This document shows positions 8,783 to 17,103 of a DNA stretch of 64,000 bases, piece after piece; the stretch's first letter is position 1; every line of letters begins with the position of its first letter. Made by a program: the position numbers and the translations under genes. The notes below the pieces were generated by a model. It had not been told where the DNA came from. It did not search any database and worked only from the letters and a program-made list of their open reading frames with translations. The stretch is from Pseudomaricurvus sp965656525. GTDB lineage: Bacteria; Pseudomonadota; Gammaproteobacteria; Pseudomonadales; Cellvibrionaceae. The stretch lies in assembly GCA_965656525.1 (NCBI GenBank), contig CBFHKY010000001.1, positions 124,001 through 188,000 of the forward strand, given 5' to 3'.

Positions 8783-10642
8783 ATGACATTAACGCGACGC
8801 AATGGCTTACCTGTCAGCATAGGGTTATTGATTGTATTTTTCGTGACATCCGCCTTTGCAGCTGCAGAGCCTGAGCAAGACGATGCTCAGGCTGTTATTC
8901 ACTCACACGCGATTGCCATGTATGGCGACCCAAAATACAGTTCAGACTTTACTCGTTTCGACTACACCTCTTCTGAAGCCACGAAAGGTGGAGATTTACG
9001 TCGTCACAGTATTGGCACCTTTGATAGCCTGAACAGTTTTATCGCCAAAGGCAGCCCTGCAGATGATATTGGGCTGATTTACGACACGTTGACAGTCTCT
9101 TCAGCCGATGAGCCTTTTACTCAATACGGCCTGATTGCTAAAACATTGGAGTACCCAGCTGATCGCTCATGGATTATCTTTCATATTGACCCTGACGCTC
9201 GCTGGCACGATGGTCAGCCAATTACCGCAGAGGATGTGGCTTACAGTTTCCAGTTACTCACGGAACAAGGAAATCCTTTTTATCGTTTTTATTATGCTGA
9301 TGTCCAAGCCGTAGACGTTATTGATTCCAGCCAAGTTAAATTCACCTTTAAACCAGGTGCCAGTTTAGAGATGGCTTTGGTGATGGGTCAGCTCACGGTC
9401 TTGCCCAAACATTATTGGGAGCAACACGATTTTTCGGCTTCTACGCTTGAGCCTCCCCTAGGGAGTGGCCCATATAAAATTACGGATGTAGACCCCGGCC
9501 GCTCAATTCAATATTCAAGGGTGGAAGATTACTGGGCGCAGAACAAGCCTGTTCGCAACGGCTTGTATAATTTTGACCGCATAATCATTGATTACTACCG
9601 CGATGACGTGGTCGCCCTAGAGGCTTTTAAAGCAGGTGAATATGACTTTCGCTACGAGCGAGCTTCCATACTTTGGGCGACGGGCTATAAAAGCGATGCG
9701 TTGCTCAATAATGAACTTATTAAAGAAGAAATCAGGCACAACAACCCTGCCGGAATGCAAGCGTTTGCGTTCAACTTACGCAAACCGTTGTTCCAAGATC
9801 ATCATTTACGTGAAGCCATTAGCTTAGCTTTTGACTTTGAATGGACCAATCAAAATCTTTTCTATTCTGCTTACAAGCGCAGTTACAGTTTTTTTTCTAA
9901 CTCTGAACTTGCAGCAACAGAGCTGCCGACAAATGAAGAGCTTAAACTACTAGCCCCCTTTCGCGACCAAATTCCAGATGCGGTGTTTAATCAAGTTTAT
10001 CAGCCACCAAAATCTGCTGGTGATGACCGAAACCGGAAAAACCTTCGCCGAGCAAAAACAATCTTGGACGCTGCTGGCTACAAAGTGAAAGATAACCTTC
10101 TGTATAGTCCACAAGGCGAGCCTGTTAAATTCGAAATTTTGTTAGTTGAAAAAATCTTTGAACGAATTACTAATCCATTTATACAAAATCTCGCGCGCCT
10201 GGGTATACAAGCACACATTCGCACGGTAGATCCTTCACAATATGTTAATCGTCGCCGCTCGTTCAACTTTGACATGACCACACTGGTTATTGGTCAATCG
10301 TTGAGTCCCGGTAATGAACAACGAGAATATTGGCATTCTGATGCAGCTGAGGTTGAAGGAAGCCGGAACTATATGGGTATCAACCATCCTGCTGTTGATG
10401 CCCTAGTTGATCATATCGTGACAGCTAAAACCAGAGCCGAATTGGTCACTGCAACCCACGCGCTAGATAGAGTCTTACTGCATCAGCATTACGTCATCCC
10501 ACACTGGCACATAGACAAGCACAGGTTGGCTTACTGGAATAAGTTTGCACAACCAGACATCGCCCCAGCCTATGACATTGGATACAACACGGGCCTGATG
10601 ACATGGTGGATAAAAAACGATACCAACGCGGCTGCGCCATAG
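8783..10642 (+). CDS. yejA: Periplasmic peptide-binding protein of a Yej-type ABC importer
   Basis: A family-5 extracellular solute-binding protein of 619 residues, the capture component of the YejABEF importer for oligopeptides (and microcin C in E. coli). It begins with a signal peptide ending near TSAFA-AAEP. The mature start HAIAMYGDPKY, then FTRFDYTSSEATKGGDLR and DARWHDGQPITAEDVAYSF, are characteristic of YejA. It opens a four-gene operon; yejB begins 3 bp after its stop. No regulator is adjacent. Confidence 0.92.
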   Translation: MTLTRRNGLPVSIGLLIVFFVTSAFAAAEPEQDDAQAVIHSHAIAMYGDPKYSSDFTRFDYTSSEATKGGDLRRHSIGTFDSLNSFIAKGSPADDIGLIYDTLTVSSADEPFTQYGLIAKTLEYPADRSWIIFHIDPDARWHDGQPITAEDVAYSFQLLTEQGNPFYRFYYADVQAVDVIDSSQVKFTFKPGASLEMALVMGQLTVLPKHYWEQHDFSASTLEPPLGSGPYKITDVDPGRSIQYSRVEDYWAQNKPVRNGLYNFDRIIIDYYRDDVVALEAFKAGEYDFRYERASILWATGYKSDALLNNELIKEEIRHNNPAGMQAFAFNLRKPLFQDHHLREAISLAFDFEWTNQNLFYSAYKRSYSFFSNSELAATELPTNEELKLLAPFRDQIPDAVFNQVYQPPKSAGDDRNRKNLRRAKTILDAAGYKVKDNLLYSPQGEPVKFEILLVEKIFERITNPFIQNLARLGIQAHIRTVDPSQYVNRRRSFNFDMTTLVIGQSLSPGNEQREYWHSDAAEVEGSRNYMGINHPAVDALVDHIVTAKTRAELVTATHALDRVLLHQHYVIPHWHIDKHRLAYWNKFAQPDIAPAYDIGYNTGLMTWWIKNDTNAAAP

Positions 10643-10645
10643 CTT

Positions 10646-11728
10646 ATGGGTACTTATATTCTGCGGCGCGTGCTGTTGATTGTCCCGACATTGCTGGGGA
10701 TTCTACTGATTAATTTCCTCATTGTTCAATCTGCTCCCGGCGGACCAGTTGAGCAAATGATTTTTAATCTAGAAGGCCACGGTAACAACACTAGCTTAGG
10801 TGCCATTGTGTCATCTGGTGGTGATAGCGGCGGAAGCGGAGCTACACAATATCGAGGCGGCCAAGGTCTCCCGCCAGACGTTGTTGCGCAAATAGAAGCA
10901 ATGTACGGTTTTGATAAACCCGCCCATGTTCGATTTTGGGACATGCTCGTAAAATACGCTCAGTTTGATTTTGGCGAAAGCTTTTTCCGTAACGACAGTG
11001 TGATCTCACTTGTACTAGACAAAATGCCAGTTTCTGTATCGCTGGGTTTGTGGAGCACTTTAATTATTTATCTCGTATCCATTCCTCTAGGTATCCGTAA
11101 AGCAATATCACACGGTTCTAGTTTTGATGTTTGGAGCAGTACACTGATCATCATAGGCTATGCCATTCCGGGATTTTTATTTGCCATTATTTTAATTGTT
11201 TTATTTGCGGGTGGAAGCTATTGGGACTGGTTTCCACTTCGCGGGCTAACCTCCGAAGGCTTTGACAACTTTAGTCCACTGGCAAAAGTTGCTGACTACT
11301 TTTGGCACCTTGCACTGCCATTACTGGCTTACACCATTGGTGGCTTTGCAACGTTGACCATGTTAACCAAAAACTCCTTTTTGGATGAGATTAACCGACA
11401 ATATGTATTTACCGCGAAAGCCAAAGGTTTAAGTGAACGCCAAGTGTTGTATCGTCATGTTTTTCGCAATGCCATGCTGATTATCATTTCCGGCTTTCCC
11501 GCCGCATTCATTGGTATTTTTTTCACAGGCTCACTATTAATTGAAGTTATTTTTTCACTGGACGGGCTGGGGCTGCTGGGTTTTGAAGCCATACAAAATC
11601 GTGATTATCCTGTTATTTTTGGAACCTTGTACATATTCACTCTTATAGGGTTACTGGTAAAACTGTTGTCTGATGTGGTGTATGTGCTTGTGGACCCAAG
11701 AATCAACTTCGATGCCCAAAGGCGATGA
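10646..11728 (+). CDS. yejB: Yej-type peptide ABC transporter permease
   Basis: An inner-membrane permease of 360 residues of the DppB/OppB class. The N-terminal helix RRVLLIVPTLLGILLIN and the C-terminal EAA loop (AKAKGLSERQVLYRHVFRNA) are clear. Between them a periplasmic insert of about 80 residues, glycine and serine rich, follows the first helix, as in YejB. Its stop overlaps the start of yejE by 4 bp (ATGA), so the two permeases are translationally coupled. Confidence 0.92.
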   Translation: MGTYILRRVLLIVPTLLGILLINFLIVQSAPGGPVEQMIFNLEGHGNNTSLGAIVSSGGDSGGSGATQYRGGQGLPPDVVAQIEAMYGFDKPAHVRFWDMLVKYAQFDFGESFFRNDSVISLVLDKMPVSVSLGLWSTLIIYLVSIPLGIRKAISHGSSFDVWSSTLIIIGYAIPGFLFAIILIVLFAGGSYWDWFPLRGLTSEGFDNFSPLAKVADYFWHLALPLLAYTIGGFATLTMLTKNSFLDEINRQYVFTAKAKGLSERQVLYRHVFRNAMLIIISGFPAAFIGIFFTGSLLIEVIFSLDGLGLLGFEAIQNRDYPVIFGTLYIFTLIGLLVKLLSDVVYVLVDPRINFDAQRR

Positions 11729-12777
11729 GTATGTCTCTGTATTTATCTCTTAGCCCGCTCAATCGTCGTCGATGGCTAACATTCTGGAGCAACTCGCGCG
11801 CACGATGGAGCTTGTTGTTGTTTTTAGCGTTATTTTTTATCTCTCTTTTCGCTGAACTTATCGCTAACGACAAACCTATTCTGGTGAAGTTTGACGATAG
11901 TTTTTATTTTCCTATTGTAAAACAATACCCCGAAACGGCATTTGGTGGTGATTTTGACACTGAGGCCGATTACAGTGATCAATTCGTCATTGATTTGATC
12001 AATGATAAAGGGTGGATCATTTGGCCGCTCGTACCCTTCCATTACGATACGCATATCACACAGCTTTCACAGTCTGCACCATCACCACCAGACTCAAAAA
12101 ATTGGCTAGGAACAGACGATCAAGCACGAGATGTTTTTTCACGAGTTATTTACGGTTTTCGTGTGTCTATTCTGTTTGCTCTTGTTCTGACCGCAGGCAG
12201 CTGTGTTATTGGTGTCGCAGCCGGGGCTGTACAAGGTTATTTTGGTGGGAAAGTGGATTTGTATGGACAGCGATTTCTAGAAATTTGGGGCGGCCTGCCC
12301 GTGTTGTTTTTATTGATTATTATGTCAAACATCATTACACCCAATTTTTGGTGGCTACTGGGGATCATGTTGCTGTTTAGCTGGACAGCACTTGTGGACG
12401 TAGTCCGTGCCGAGTTTTTGCGGGGCCGGAACCTAGAATACGTTAAAGCCGCAAAAGCTTTAGGTGTTAACAATGTCACGATCATGTGGCGTCATATTTT
12501 ACCAAACGCTATGGTCGCAACCATGACCATGATGCCTTTTCTGGTAACAGGGGCTATCACCACCCTCACATCATTGGATTTCTTAGGCTTTGGAATGCCG
12601 CCTGGCTCCCCCTCGCTCGGTGAACTAGTAGCCCAAGGGAAAAGCAATTTACAAGCCCCGTGGCTTGCCATAACCGCCTTTGTTGTACTAGCGCTGATGC
12701 TGATGTTATTGGTATTCATTGGAGAAGGTGTGCGTGATGCTTTTGATCCTCGCCTAGCGAAAAAGGCGAGATTATGA
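11725..12777 (+). CDS. yejE: Yej-type peptide ABC transporter permease
   Basis: The second permease, 350 residues, of the DppC/OppC class. After the first membrane helix comes a long periplasmic loop (YFPIVKQYPETAFGGDFDTEA and onwards) typical of YejE. NWLGTDDQARDVFSRVIYG precedes the transport domain, and the EAA loop reads AAKALGVNNVTIMWRHILPNA. A second ATG two codons in could also be the start. It overlaps both neighbours by 4 bp. Confidence 0.92.
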   Translation: MSMSLYLSLSPLNRRRWLTFWSNSRARWSLLLFLALFFISLFAELIANDKPILVKFDDSFYFPIVKQYPETAFGGDFDTEADYSDQFVIDLINDKGWIIWPLVPFHYDTHITQLSQSAPSPPDSKNWLGTDDQARDVFSRVIYGFRVSILFALVLTAGSCVIGVAAGAVQGYFGGKVDLYGQRFLEIWGGLPVLFLLIIMSNIITPNFWWLLGIMLLFSWTALVDVVRAEFLRGRNLEYVKAAKALGVNNVTIMWRHILPNAMVATMTMMPFLVTGAITTLTSLDFLGFGMPPGSPSLGELVAQGKSNLQAPWLAITAFVVLALMLMLLVFIGEGVRDAFDPRLAKKARL

Positions 12778-14402
12778 CCAGCAACACCCCCTCTAAACAT
12801 TCAGATCTAACTTCACCCCTACTCTGTATCGAAAACTTAAGTGTTGCCTTCGACAATGAAGGGGGTAAAAATTTAGTGGTAGATAAAGTCTCACTCGATG
12901 TCTTTCCCGCTGAAACCGTGGCACTTGTAGGGGAGTCTGGTTCAGGTAAGTCAGTAACTGCGTATTCAGTCTTAAAGCTCTTACCCTACCCCATGGCCTC
13001 TCATCCGACAGGCCAGATTTTCTTTAAAGGGCAATCTATTTTACAAAACTCTGAAGCTGAAATGCGCCGCCTCAGAGGCTCCAAAATCGGTATGATATTT
13101 CAAGAGCCTATGACGGCCTTGAATCCATTGCACAATGTAGAAAAACAAATCAGTGAAATCATCATGCAGCACCATGGAGTGTCGCGTTCTGCTGCGAGGC
13201 CGCGCGTGCTGGAATTGCTACGGCAAGTTCAAATCCGTGATCCCGAAACCCGCTTAAATGCCTACCCGCATCAACTGTCTGGCGGCCAGCGACAAAGAAT
13301 CATGATTGCCATGGCGTTAGCCAATGAGCCAGATCTCTTGATCGCTGATGAACCTACAACGGCTTTGGATGTGACGGTTCAAAAGGACATTTTAGAGTTA
13401 CTGAAGCAGATTCAGCAACAGCGCGGCCTAGCCATGCTTCTGATTACACATGACCTGAGTGTAGTAAAACACATGGCTGATCGTGTTGTTGTCATGCGTA
13501 ATGGATGTGTTGTGGAAACCGCCGATACACCGCAGTTGTTCAGTAATCCACAGCAGGATTACACGAAAATGTTGATTAATAGCAACCCTAAAGGTGGGCC
13601 AGTCGCTGTTGATCCAAATAATGCAAAACTTGCATTAGAAGTGTCCGAAGTAAACGTCAATTTTGCTCTTAAAAAAAATCTGTGGGGGCAACCGACTAAA
13701 ATTTTACCGGCGGTTACGAATGCAAAATTTACCCTGACTGAAGGTGAAACGCTTGGTGTTGTGGGAGAGAGCGGCTCAGGCAAATCAACTCTAGCAATGG
13801 CCGTTCTCTCTCTTATTGAGTTTACCGGCCGAGTTTCTCTTCGAGGTACAGAGATCAGTCAATTAACCACCCGCCAACTAAGGCCTTTAAGGTCGCAAAT
13901 GCAGGTTGTTTTTCAAGATCCTTTTGCAAGCCTAAGCCCCAGGATGACCATTGAAGACATTATTATGGAGGGCCTTTCGCTTCATAGTGATCAGTCCAGG
14001 CATGAGCATGTCAACGCTGTTGCTAAAGTCATGCGTGAGGTTGGCTTAAAAGCAGAAGATCGACACCGTTACCCTCACGAGTTTTCAGGAGGGCAAAGAC
14101 AGAGAATTGCGATTGCTCGCGCTTTAGTGCTTAACCCAAAAGTTCTGATTTTGGATGAGCCTACCTCGGCTTTGGATAAAGCCGTTCAAGCTCAGGTGAT
14201 TGATCTATTAAAAAAATTACAGCTCGAACGCAAGCTTAGCTACTTGTTCATTTCGCACGATTTGAGCGTTATAAAATCCATAAGCCATAGTATTGTTGTG
14301 ATGAAACAAGGCGACATTGTGGAATATGGGCCGGCAAATGAAGTATTGGTAACACCAAAATCTGAATACACAAAGAGATTATTAGCAGCGAGCTTGCTGT
14401 AG
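12774..14402 (+). CDS. yejF: Yej-type ABC transporter ATPase with two nucleotide-binding domains
   Basis: A fused double ATPase of 542 residues that drives the Yej importer. Each half has a Walker A GESGSGKS motif, a signature (LSGGQRQRI in the first, FSGGQRQRI in the second) and a Walker B with LIADEPT or LILDEPT. OppD and OppF are separate proteins in other peptide systems, so the fusion marks the YejF type. The start overlaps yejE by 4 bp and the operon ends at a hairpin shared with ppiD. Confidence 0.93.
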   Translation: MTSNTPSKHSDLTSPLLCIENLSVAFDNEGGKNLVVDKVSLDVFPAETVALVGESGSGKSVTAYSVLKLLPYPMASHPTGQIFFKGQSILQNSEAEMRRLRGSKIGMIFQEPMTALNPLHNVEKQISEIIMQHHGVSRSAARPRVLELLRQVQIRDPETRLNAYPHQLSGGQRQRIMIAMALANEPDLLIADEPTTALDVTVQKDILELLKQIQQQRGLAMLLITHDLSVVKHMADRVVVMRNGCVVETADTPQLFSNPQQDYTKMLINSNPKGGPVAVDPNNAKLALEVSEVNVNFALKKNLWGQPTKILPAVTNAKFTLTEGETLGVVGESGSGKSTLAMAVLSLIEFTGRVSLRGTEISQLTTRQLRPLRSQMQVVFQDPFASLSPRMTIEDIIMEGLSLHSDQSRHEHVNAVAKVMREVGLKAEDRHRYPHEFSGGQRQRIAIARALVLNPKVLILDEPTSALDKAVQAQVIDLLKKLQLERKLSYLFISHDLSVIKSISHSIVVMKQGDIVEYGPANEVLVTPKSEYTKRLLAASLL

Positions 14403-14477
14403 CTTGAAACTGAAAGGCTCTTTAGGGCAACTGCTCTGACTATAGATTTATACAGCCAAAGCAGCCAATAATACAAA

Positions 14478-14510
14478 TTTAAGCGCTGCAATCGTCAGGC
14501 AGCGCTTAAA
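14478..14510. terminator. Bidirectional terminator between yejF and ppiD
   Basis: A perfect 12-bp inverted repeat (TTTAAGCGCTGC / GCAGCGCTTAAA) with a 9-nt loop lies between converging genes. T-rich sequence lies on both sides. Confidence 0.65.
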
Positions 14511-14530
14511 ATTGAGTTTTACTGGTACAA

Positions 14531-16402
14531 CTAGTAAAGCTCAATTGTAGAACTATTGGTCAATGCGTTCTGGAAGGATACCATTTCTAAGTTGCCATAC
14601 TCTTGGGCTAATCGCTGACGCAAAGCCACTCTCTGTTCGGGCTCTATATCAGGAAAAGCACCAGGTTTTACAACTGTAAATTGCAAAACGACTACATCGC
14701 CAGAAGGCAACGTCACAAAACTGTTGACGGGCTGCTTATCCGGTTTAGGTAAACGAAACACATGATCAATCAGCTCCGCCGACACTTCAGCACTGGTGCG
14801 GTTAACATCCGCATACGCTTCCCACTCCAGTTGATTAGCGTTTGCCAGCGCTTCTATAGTTGTACCCGTTGATAAATCAGCAAGCAATTGCTCAGCACGA
14901 GCAGTTAACTCGGCAACTGCAGCTTCACGGGTTAAAATTTCTTCTATATCCGAACTCACCATCGTAAAAGGCTTTACGTGAGACGGCTGGTGCTCTTTAA
15001 GTTTAACGACCACAACATGATTATCCGACACTTCAATAGTGTCGCTGGATAGACCTTGGTGCAACACATCATCACTGAATACAGCCGCTAACACCTGGTT
15101 ATTGGATAAAACACCCTCACCACCATTGCGATCAAAAGAGTCAGAAACCTGAGCTTCTAGCCCTAGACCTTCGGCTGCATCAATTAGCGACACGGCATTG
15201 TAAGTTGCATCCGGTAATTCGTTTAAAAGCTCAAAAAACTGCGATTCAGCTTCTGCTGTTGCTAAAGCATCACGAATTCGATCTTCTGATGTTTCAAAGC
15301 TGGGGGGCTCAGTAACTTCTACTGCAAGTAACTTGATGAAGTGAGTTCCCGCGTCGGTTTGGACTGGTTTAGAAACTTGTCCCACCTCCAATTGAGCAAC
15401 CTCGGACTCAAACTCTTCAGGAAATGTTGCCCCATCTGTGAAACCTAAATCGCCACCAAGTTCACTGCTACCCAAATCATCGGACAACTCACGAGCTATA
15501 TCTGCAAACACATCACCGGCGGCTAGACGCTCACTAACTTCAGTGATCTTAGCTTCAGCTTGTTCACCATCTTCAATCAAAATATGCGCGATTTGCCTTT
15601 GCTCCGTGCTTTGAAACGCTGACATTTCGGCCTGGTATTGAGCATCGACTTGCGAATCGTCAATGAAAACGTTGTCGGCAAGCTGGTCTATGCTCAGTTC
15701 AATGTATTCGACTGAAACAGTTTCCGGTGCCATAAACTGTGATTGGTTTTGCTCGTAATACGTTTTGACTTCGTCTTCAGAAATCACCACCTCACTTGCT
15801 TCATTCTCATAAGGCAGTGTAAGGGACAAAAAGCTACGTGATTGCTGAGTAAGACGAATTAGCGCTGTCAAATCAGATTCAGAGGCTGCTGCACTGGCTG
15901 TGACGCCAGAGGCCAGCTGACTGACGACCGAATCCTCTAAGAGCAGGTTCTTGTACTCCGCTGGGGAATAACCCATGTTGCGTAAGATTTGAGTATAGAG
16001 CTCTGGGCTGAATCGGCCGTCTCTGCGAAACTGCTCGGTACTTACAATCAAAGCGTCCAAGGCGGCGTCCGCAACAGTCATACCGTTTTTTTCGGCTGTC
16101 TGGCGCAACAGTTCTCGGTCTATAAGGCGCGCTAAAACAGGCTCTCTTAAACGCTCATCGCTGATTAAACCTGCTGGAGCTTGATCACCAAAACGCTCCA
16201 ACAACTGTTGTTTTTGCATACGAACGGCACGTAACAGGTTTTGTTCTGTAATGGCTTCACCATTGACTTCAGCCGCTTGGCCTGCACTGCTGTTTTGAAG
16301 GAAGAGAGAATCTACCCCGAATAGAACCAGAGGGATCATCATAAGGCCGACAATAATAATGGCTATGGTACCCTTGAGGTTTTCCCTGATTGATTGAAGC
16401 AT
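14531..16402 (-). CDS. ppiD: Periplasmic folding chaperone PpiD, membrane-anchored
   Basis: This 623-residue SurA-type protein (E. coli PpiD 623) is anchored by one N-terminal helix (AIIIVGLMMIPLVLFGVDSLF). It assists proteins leaving the Sec translocon. A SurA-N region spans roughly residues 35-180, and a parvulin domain lies near 265-365 with QIAHILIEDGEQA, GGDLGFTDGATF and GTHFIKLL. In E. coli this domain is largely inactive. It is downstream of hupB, which has its own terminator. Confidence 0.93.
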   Translation of the reverse strand: MLQSIRENLKGTIAIIIVGLMMIPLVLFGVDSLFLQNSSAGQAAEVNGEAITEQNLLRAVRMQKQQLLERFGDQAPAGLISDERLREPVLARLIDRELLRQTAEKNGMTVADAALDALIVSTEQFRRDGRFSPELYTQILRNMGYSPAEYKNLLLEDSVVSQLASGVTASAAASESDLTALIRLTQQSRSFLSLTLPYENEASEVVISEDEVKTYYEQNQSQFMAPETVSVEYIELSIDQLADNVFIDDSQVDAQYQAEMSAFQSTEQRQIAHILIEDGEQAEAKITEVSERLAAGDVFADIARELSDDLGSSELGGDLGFTDGATFPEEFESEVAQLEVGQVSKPVQTDAGTHFIKLLAVEVTEPPSFETSEDRIRDALATAEAESQFFELLNELPDATYNAVSLIDAAEGLGLEAQVSDSFDRNGGEGVLSNNQVLAAVFSDDVLHQGLSSDTIEVSDNHVVVVKLKEHQPSHVKPFTMVSSDIEEILTREAAVAELTARAEQLLADLSTGTTIEALANANQLEWEAYADVNRTSAEVSAELIDHVFRLPKPDKQPVNSFVTLPSGDVVVLQFTVVKPGAFPDIEPEQRVALRQRLAQEYGNLEMVSFQNALTNSSTIELY

Positions 16403-16484
16403 AAATGTGCCTATTACAACTTATTCTTAACGCTAAGCTGTTTATAAATTTATCTGGATCGGTATTTTAATAAACCACTCTTAC

Positions 16485-16515
16485 AAAAAAGGCGCACCCA
16501 ATGATGCGCCTTTTT
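16485..16515 (-). terminator. hupB terminator
   Basis: Stem GGCGCA / TGCGCC with an 8-nt loop, flanked by six A and five T. On the minus strand it ends in a T run just after hupB. Confidence 0.75.
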
Positions 16516-16589
16516 AAACAACAATGAACTACTTAGTATGTTGCGTGCTAGGTAGTTTCATTGATGCTCGGTTTTCACCCTGACGCAAA

Positions 16590-16862
16590 TCAGTTGACAG
16601 CGTCTTTCAGGGCTTTACCCGCTTTAAAGCTAGGAATTTTTGCTGCGGCAATCTCTATGGGGGCGCCCGTTTGAGGATTGCGACCTGTGCGTGCTGCACG
16701 ATCTTTCACAGAAAAAGTACCGAAGCCTACCAATACCACTTGGTCATCCGCCTTTAAAGCACCTGTTACGGCATCGATCATTGCGTCGACTGCACGGCCG
16801 GCTGCTGCTTTAGGAATGTCTGCTGAAGCGGCAACCGCTTCGATCAGTTCAGATTTGTTCAC
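16590..16862 (-). CDS. hupB: DNA-binding protein HU-beta
   Basis: A 90-residue histone-like protein that bends DNA as a dimer and organises the nucleoid. MNKSELIEAVA at the start, GFGTFSVKDRAARTGRNPQTG in the DNA-binding arm and IPSFKAGKALKDAVN at the end are all standard. The start codon is GTG, with AAGGGG separated from it by a run of T. It lies between lon and ppiD, the usual gammaproteobacterial order. A strong promoter lies 114 bp upstream. Confidence 0.96.
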   Translation of the reverse strand: MNKSELIEAVAASADIPKAAAGRAVDAMIDAVTGALKADDQVVLVGFGTFSVKDRAARTGRNPQTGAPIEIAAAKIPSFKAGKALKDAVN

Positions 16863-16975
16863 AAAAAAAACCCCTTATTATTCGGTTTAATTCAGTTGTC
16901 GATCTTGGAGAAAGTTCAGAAAAGAAGCATCAATTTACGCTGCTCCTAAAGCCTGCTCGCCGCAAGGAATGGCAA

Positions 16976-17004
16976 TTTATACCAACTGCACTCATAGCGG
17001 TCAA
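16976..17004 (-). promoter_or_regulatory. hupB sigma-70 promoter
   Basis: On the minus strand TTGACC, a 17-nt spacer and TATAAA. The transcript would start near 16969, giving a leader of roughly 100 nt before hupB. Confidence 0.65.
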
Positions 17005-17058
17005 GGCAAGTTTTTGTGTTTTGCGCTACATGTATGGATAACACCCAACTAGGATGAA

Positions 17059-17089
17059 AACCACACCAGATAAAAGCTCTGATGTGGTT
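17059..17089 (-). terminator. lon terminator
   Basis: Stem AACCACA / TGTGGTT continues as CAGA / TCTG across a mismatch, with a 7-nt loop. On the minus strand TTTTC follows. It lies 15 bp after the lon stop. Confidence 0.6.
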
Positions 17090-17103
17090 ACTTTTCTTCC
17101 CCA

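Noticed and set aside
12012..12380. 122-codon frame overlapping yejE
   Set aside because: A shifted reading of the yejE permease; Cys- and Arg-rich nonsense composition.
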